Shown here in pieces: positions 60,229 through 64,000 of a stretch of DNA of 64,000 nt. The stretch spans positions 3,478,501 to 3,542,500 of the forward strand of contig CP134536.1 in NCBI GenBank assembly GCA_031826515.1. The letters are read 5' to 3'. The notes under the pieces are model-generated. The model saw nothing but the letters and a program-made list of their open reading frames with translations. It made no database searches and was not told the DNA's origin. This DNA is from Flavobacteriaceae bacterium HL-DH10. GTDB taxonomy: Bacteria > Bacteroidota > Bacteroidia > Flavobacteriales > Flavobacteriaceae. The position numbers and the translations under genes were made by a program. Positions within the stretch are counted from its first letter, which is position 1. Every line of letters starts with the position of its first letter.

Positions 60229-62763
60229 TTAACCTTCAAAATCCATATCATCACCATTTCCACCTTGGTTATTTCTACGTTCGTTACGCTTTTTTTGTTG
60301 GTTAAAACGATATCTAAACGATAGGTTTATTTGACGTTGTCTCCATTGGTTTTCACTATATCTTGAAAAGAACTCTGTAGTTGTTAACGATTTTCGTTTT
60401 CTTGAATTTAATAAGTCTCTAACATTTAATGAGATTGTGGCATTATCATTAAAAATCTCTTTACTAAAAGCTAAATCTAAAGAAAAGATGCCTTCGGTTT
60501 CGCTTTGTGCATTTTGTCTTGCACCTCTATAAAATGCATTTGTTTGCCAATCTATTTTTGATGGTAAAGAAACTTTGCTACTAAAACGAGCAAACCAACT
60601 AGTGTTTTTAGCTCCATAATCTACATCATTAAACTCTCCTTCAGTTTTAAACTGGAAAAAGTTAAAACTTGTGTTTAATCTTAGCCATTTTTCAGGGTTG
60701 TAAAGCATACCAAATTCTGCTCCTGTTCTTTTATTTGTAGATAAGTTTACTGGAATAGTTCTAATAATATCAATGCCATCAGATGTTTGTTCACCTGTGT
60801 TTTCTTGTACATATTCAAAAGAATTTGTTTCATGTTGATAATAAACAGAAGTTGTTAAAGTTAATTTGTCCCATCGTTTTAAATAGCCTAAATCGAAAGC
60901 ACTAGCAAAAGCAGGATTTAAATTCGGGTTTCCTTGAAATATATTAGTTCGACTTGAACGAGAGGGAAAGGGGTTAATAAACCAACCACGTGGTCTATTA
61001 ATTCGTCTGTTATACCCTAAAGTGATACTTTCTTCTGAATCTTCCACACTACCTGATAAATTATATATAAGGTTTAGAGTAGGGAATAGACCCAAGTAGT
61101 TTTTATTGAAATCTGTATCAATAGGAAAACCGAATGAATCTTCAAGTTCAGCATCACTTAGTGTAGAATTTATTTTACCTTTTAATTGTGTATTTTCTAA
61201 TCGTAATCCTAATAGAAAAGAGAATTCACCAAATTTTGTTCCGTATTGTGTATAAACCGCATTAACATTTTCAGTATAATCAAAAATATTAGAAATGGTA
61301 TCATTAACAAAAAAGGTATTAGTATTTATATCTTCTTGTTCTAATGTATAATCTTTTATGCTGTTTTCAAAGTTACCTCTATATCCAGCTTCAAACCTAG
61401 TGTTTTTCCCAATAGGAAGAACATAGTCTACTTGAAATAAAGATTCTTTTTCGTCTTCTATTTCATTTACTTTTTCTATTTGGAAAGGTTCAGGATTACT
61501 TTGATTTGTGACTAAATAATCTTCATTAATATATGTGAATTGTTCTTCTGAACCTTTTTCAAATTGAACATCAGCTGTTAGTTGATGCCCATCGTTATTA
61601 AATTTTGTAATATAATTTAATGCAAACTGATAGTTATTACCATCTTCATTTTGTTTTTCAGTTCGTAAAGTTTGTTCAACAATACTACCATTATTAAAAC
61701 GGTCACTATTATTTAGAGCTGTATCTCTATCTTCTCCATATCTGTAAAAAACACTACCAGTTAATGATGTTTTTTTAGATAGAAAGTACTCCATGCCAAA
61801 ACTAGCATTATAATTTCTATTAAGGCGTTCTACCTCTGCATCTTCTCGTATTCTCTCATATTCTGGAGCTGTAGAAACATTGTTTATTATTTTATCAAAG
61901 TATTCTGTGTCGTTAAAACTATTTCTAGGCGAGTTAAAGTATCTAAACCCAAAGTTTGAAAACAGATTAAATTTTTCTGTTCTATAATTTATATTTGTAG
62001 AAACACCAATATTATCAGGGTTACCTGCGGTTAAATTTAATGATCCATTAAATCCTAAAGTTTCCTTTTGCCTAAGAATAATATTTAAAATTCCTGCTGT
62101 ACCTTCAGCGCCGTATCTTGCAGAAGGGGATGTGATAACTTCTACGCGTTCAATAGCTTCAGCTGGTAACTGACTTAAAACATTGGTATCTCCAAAACCA
62201 GCCATAGCAGACGGTTTGCCATTAATTAAAATCCTAACGTTTTCATTTCCGCGTAGACTAATACTTCCTTCAATATCAACAGAAACGGAAGGTACATTAT
62301 TAAGAGCATCACTTACCGTTCCACCTGCAGTAGTAAGATCTTTACCTATGTTATATATCTTTTTATCAAGTTTAATTTCAACAGTGGTACGTTCGGCAAC
62401 AACTTGAACAGCTTCTAATGATTCAAAATCAATTTTTAATGATATAACTCCCAAATCTAAATCTTGAGTAATATTTTTGTTCGTTAATTTTGCTGTTTTA
62501 TATGATATATATTCAATATTAATATTGTAAATACCTTTAGCTACTTTAAGGTTGAATTCACCATTAACATCTGTAATAACACCATCTATAATTTTATTTT
62601 CGACTTGGCTATAAAAAGAAACAGTAGCATATTCTAAAGGTTCTTTTGTTTCTGCATCGATAACTTTGCCTCTAACGGTAATGTTTTTGTCTGATTCAGC
62701 TTTTACGAGATTAGAAGTTAGGGATAATAAAATAAATAGAATACTGGTTGTTAGGTTTTTCAT
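60229..62763 (-). CDS. TonB-dependent-receptor-like outer-membrane beta-barrel protein
   Basis: An 844-residue outer-membrane protein. In order: signal peptide (MKNLTTSILFILLSLTSNLV), a carboxypeptidase-regulatory-like/CNA-type domain (about 28-115, with VRGKVIDAETKEPLEYATVS), and a plug-type region (ALNNVPSVSVDIEGSISLRG near 150, then VRILINGKPSAMAG). A C-terminal barrel of the outer-membrane beta-barrel family follows, ending in a polar NERRNNQGG tail. Such proteins import large or scarce substrates with TonB, or act in surface functions. No SusD partner is adjacent, so a polysaccharide utilisation locus is not indicated. Substrate unknown. Confidence 0.9.
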   Translation of the reverse strand: MKNLTTSILFILLSLTSNLVKAESDKNITVRGKVIDAETKEPLEYATVSFYSQVENKIIDGVITDVNGEFNLKVAKGIYNINIEYISYKTAKLTNKNITQDLDLGVISLKIDFESLEAVQVVAERTTVEIKLDKKIYNIGKDLTTAGGTVSDALNNVPSVSVDIEGSISLRGNENVRILINGKPSAMAGFGDTNVLSQLPAEAIERVEVITSPSARYGAEGTAGILNIILRQKETLGFNGSLNLTAGNPDNIGVSTNINYRTEKFNLFSNFGFRYFNSPRNSFNDTEYFDKIINNVSTAPEYERIREDAEVERLNRNYNASFGMEYFLSKKTSLTGSVFYRYGEDRDTALNNSDRFNNGSIVEQTLRTEKQNEDGNNYQFALNYITKFNNDGHQLTADVQFEKGSEEQFTYINEDYLVTNQSNPEPFQIEKVNEIEDEKESLFQVDYVLPIGKNTRFEAGYRGNFENSIKDYTLEQEDINTNTFFVNDTISNIFDYTENVNAVYTQYGTKFGEFSFLLGLRLENTQLKGKINSTLSDAELEDSFGFPIDTDFNKNYLGLFPTLNLIYNLSGSVEDSEESITLGYNRRINRPRGWFINPFPSRSSRTNIFQGNPNLNPAFASAFDLGYLKRWDKLTLTTSVYYQHETNSFEYVQENTGEQTSDGIDIIRTIPVNLSTNKRTGAEFGMLYNPEKWLRLNTSFNFFQFKTEGEFNDVDYGAKNTSWFARFSSKVSLPSKIDWQTNAFYRGARQNAQSETEGIFSLDLAFSKEIFNDNATISLNVRDLLNSRKRKSLTTTEFFSRYSENQWRQRQINLSFRYRFNQQKKRNERRNNQGGNGDDMDFEG

Positions 62764-62909
62764 TGAATTTTTTTCTATTAGACTATAATAGCAGCGGGTG
62801 GTTTAATGTTTTAGTCGTTAAATATTTGTTAAATAAAAAAACATAGTAACCGTTGGCAAAATGATATTTAGTACTTGAAAGACAGATACGTTTTATAATA
62901 GCTAATAAG

Positions 62910-63251
62910 CTATAAAATTTCTAATATTAATTCTGGAGGTCTACCAATTACAGCTTTGTTTCCATTTATAACTATTGGGCGCTCAATAAGTTTTGGGTTT
63001 TTAACCATAGCTTCAATAATTTCAGAATCAGTTAAAGTTTTACCTTTAAAATCACTTTTCCATATAGCTTCATTTTTTCTTACTAAATCAATTGGTTTAA
63101 TACCTAAAAGCGCAACAATGTCTTTTAAAGTTTCAGTAGAAAGATTCTCATCTAAATATTTGATAACTTCAAAAGGTTTTCCTGATTTAGTTAGTATTTC
63201 TAAACCTTGTCTAGATTTAGAACAGCGTGGATTATGATATATTTTTGTCAT
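62910..63251 (-). CDS. arsC: Arsenate reductase (ArsC/Spx glutaredoxin-type)
   Basis: A 113-residue thioredoxin-fold protein. The N-terminus IYHNPRCSKSRQGLEILTKS has the ArsC Cys10 and following Arg pattern. The C-terminal block LIERPIVINGNKAVIGRPPE carries the Arg residues that bind arsenate. It lacks the CxxC of Spx-type regulators, favouring the reductase. No arsB or arsR is nearby, so a housekeeping role is possible. Its start overlaps the HAD gene stop by 4 bp (ATGA). Confidence 0.92.
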   Translation of the reverse strand: MTKIYHNPRCSKSRQGLEILTKSGKPFEVIKYLDENLSTETLKDIVALLGIKPIDLVRKNEAIWKSDFKGKTLTDSEIIEAMVKNPKLIERPIVINGNKAVIGRPPELILEIL

Positions 63252-63868
63252 TTTATAAAAATGTTATATGTTGTTAATTCGTTCTGAAGTTGTTCTGGGT
63301 TCTTAAAATGAATGCCTTTAATTTTAAGTGTATTGGCAGCTTTAATATTTCTTATATTGTCATCAATAAAAAGGGCTTTTTCTGGATTTATATTGAACCT
63401 GTTAAGTGTAATCTCATAAATTTCTTTAAAAGGTTTTCTTGTTTTTTCATTACCTGAAACAACAATACCTTGAAACCAAGTTAAAAATTCAAAATGCTTT
63501 TGTGCAATAGGAAAGGTTTCGCTACTCCAATTTGTTAGTGCGATTACTTTGTAATTATTAGAATTTATAAGTGCTTCTAAAATTTTAACCGTTCCACTAA
63601 TTTCGCCTCTAAGCATGTGCTCCCATTCTCCATAATACATTTTAATGTATTTTTTGTATTCAGGAAATTGTGAAACCAAATCATTAGTCGCTTGTTTTGT
63701 AGGATACCCTGCATCTTGATTTTCATTCCATTGCATCGTACAAATATTCTCTAAAAACCATTTCATTTTTTCTTTATCACCATTAAAAGCATCAAGAAAA
63801 ACGTATTCGGGGTTCCAATCAATTAAAACACCACCTAAGTCGAAAATTATGGTGTCTATTTTAGTCAT
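63248..63868 (-). CDS. HAD-family phosphatase (YihX-like)
   Basis: A 206-residue haloacid-dehalogenase hydrolase, class I. Motif I is IIFDLGGVLIDWNPEYVFLD (nucleophile Asp10, with Gly in place of the second Asp, as in YihX-like members). Motif II is ALTNWSSETFP near 115-125, motif III the Lys of GNEKTRKPFKEIY near 140-152, and motif IV ALFIDDNIRNIKAANTLKIK near 163-182. Likely acts on a sugar phosphate or related small substrate; the exact one is unknown. Overlaps both neighbours by 4 bp, giving a tightly coupled prfB-HAD-arsC set. Confidence 0.9.
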   Translation of the reverse strand: MTKIDTIIFDLGGVLIDWNPEYVFLDAFNGDKEKMKWFLENICTMQWNENQDAGYPTKQATNDLVSQFPEYKKYIKMYYGEWEHMLRGEISGTVKILEALINSNNYKVIALTNWSSETFPIAQKHFEFLTWFQGIVVSGNEKTRKPFKEIYEITLNRFNINPEKALFIDDNIRNIKAANTLKIKGIHFKNPEQLQNELTTYNIFIK

Positions 63869-64000
63869 AATTGTCCGTCGTCCTCAACTTTTTGTCCCAT
63901 CATCATTAAATAGGCTTTTAAAAAGCCGTCAATTTGACCATCCATAACACCATCAACATTACTTGTTTCATGAGCCGTTCTTACATCTTTAACCAATTTA
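63865..64000 (-). CDS. prfB: Peptide chain release factor 2, C-terminal end (5' part outside window)
   Basis: Only the last 45 codons are visible: KLVKDVRTAHETSNVDGVMD followed by GQIDGFLKAYLMMMGQKVED and DGQL, then TGA. This is the C-terminal signature of RF2, including the VMDG-IDGFLKAYL block. The programmed +1 frameshift site and GGQ motif, if present, lie beyond base 64000. The stop overlaps the HAD start by 4 bp. Confidence 0.85.
   Translation of the reverse strand, partial: KLVKDVRTAHETSNVDGVMDGQIDGFLKAYLMMMGQKVEDDGQL

Noticed and set aside
62910-63251. Arsenic resistance operon
   Set aside because: The arsC-type gene is coupled to a HAD phosphatase and prfB; no arsB, acr3 or arsR is present.
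1-64000. tRNA, rRNA, CRISPR array, prophage or replication origin
   Set aside because: No cloverleaf, rRNA-like, regularly spaced repeat, phage structural gene or DnaA-box cluster was noticed on either strand by eye.

Overview
The window looks like chromosomal DNA of a marine-type Flavobacteriaceae bacterium (phylum Bacteroidota). The DNA is AT-rich. It carries a type IX secretion cargo with a PorP/SprF partner, a menaquinone cluster, SprB repeats, several TTG starts, and promoters of the Bacteroidota TAnnTTTG type. No rRNA, tRNA, CRISPR array, transposase or prophage was seen. Genus and species cannot be fixed from what is here.

Layout. 1-5.6 kb: recG (3' part outside the window) with an in-frame nuclease-like insertion, a PHP/ACT protein, an M1 aminopeptidase. 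5.7-12.7 kb: PorP/SprF plus a 1967-residue repeat adhesin with a type B C-terminal sorting domain. 12.9-19.98 kb: two tandem patatins, a membrane-anchored unknown, a glutamate-synthase-like FMN protein, a UvrD helicase, a YciO/TsaC protein. 19.98-21.92 kb: a cassette-like island with one HEPN-type gene between inverted repeats. 22-29.5 kb: OmpA lipoprotein, glycosyltransferase, HsdR-N nuclease-like protein, holA, YfcC transporter, ung, a C1 peptidase. 29.6-35.3 kb: menB-menA-MBL hydrolase-menC-CPBP protease-menE operon, followed by sppA. 37.1 kb: a small gene broken by one stop codon. 37.5-42.8 kb: DoxX, acyl-CoA carboxylase beta, then an oxidoreductase-MarR-pirin operon and an MFS exporter that share a TTTCC-N2-GGAAA operator. 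43.2-45.4 kb: a tiny membrane protein coupled to ettA. 45.7-55.1 kb: an eight-gene operon built around a coiled-coil protein, an unusual AAA+ ATPase, a NudK-type Nudix enzyme and several unrecognised proteins, three of them membrane proteins. 55.3-64 kb: arginase-family enzyme, coiled-coil membrane protein, Crp/Fnr regulator, fumC, a 57-residue membrane protein, TonB-type outer-membrane barrel, arsC-HAD-prfB.

Most of the window is core metabolism and envelope biology. The parts that stand out are: the Vsr/DUF559-like domain inserted inside RecG at a palindrome; the HEPN cassette; the 45.7-55.1 kb operon with a perfect inverted repeat upstream; the MarR operator set; and several families of small intergenic repeats, one of which resembles the hairpin found at the RecG insertion point.
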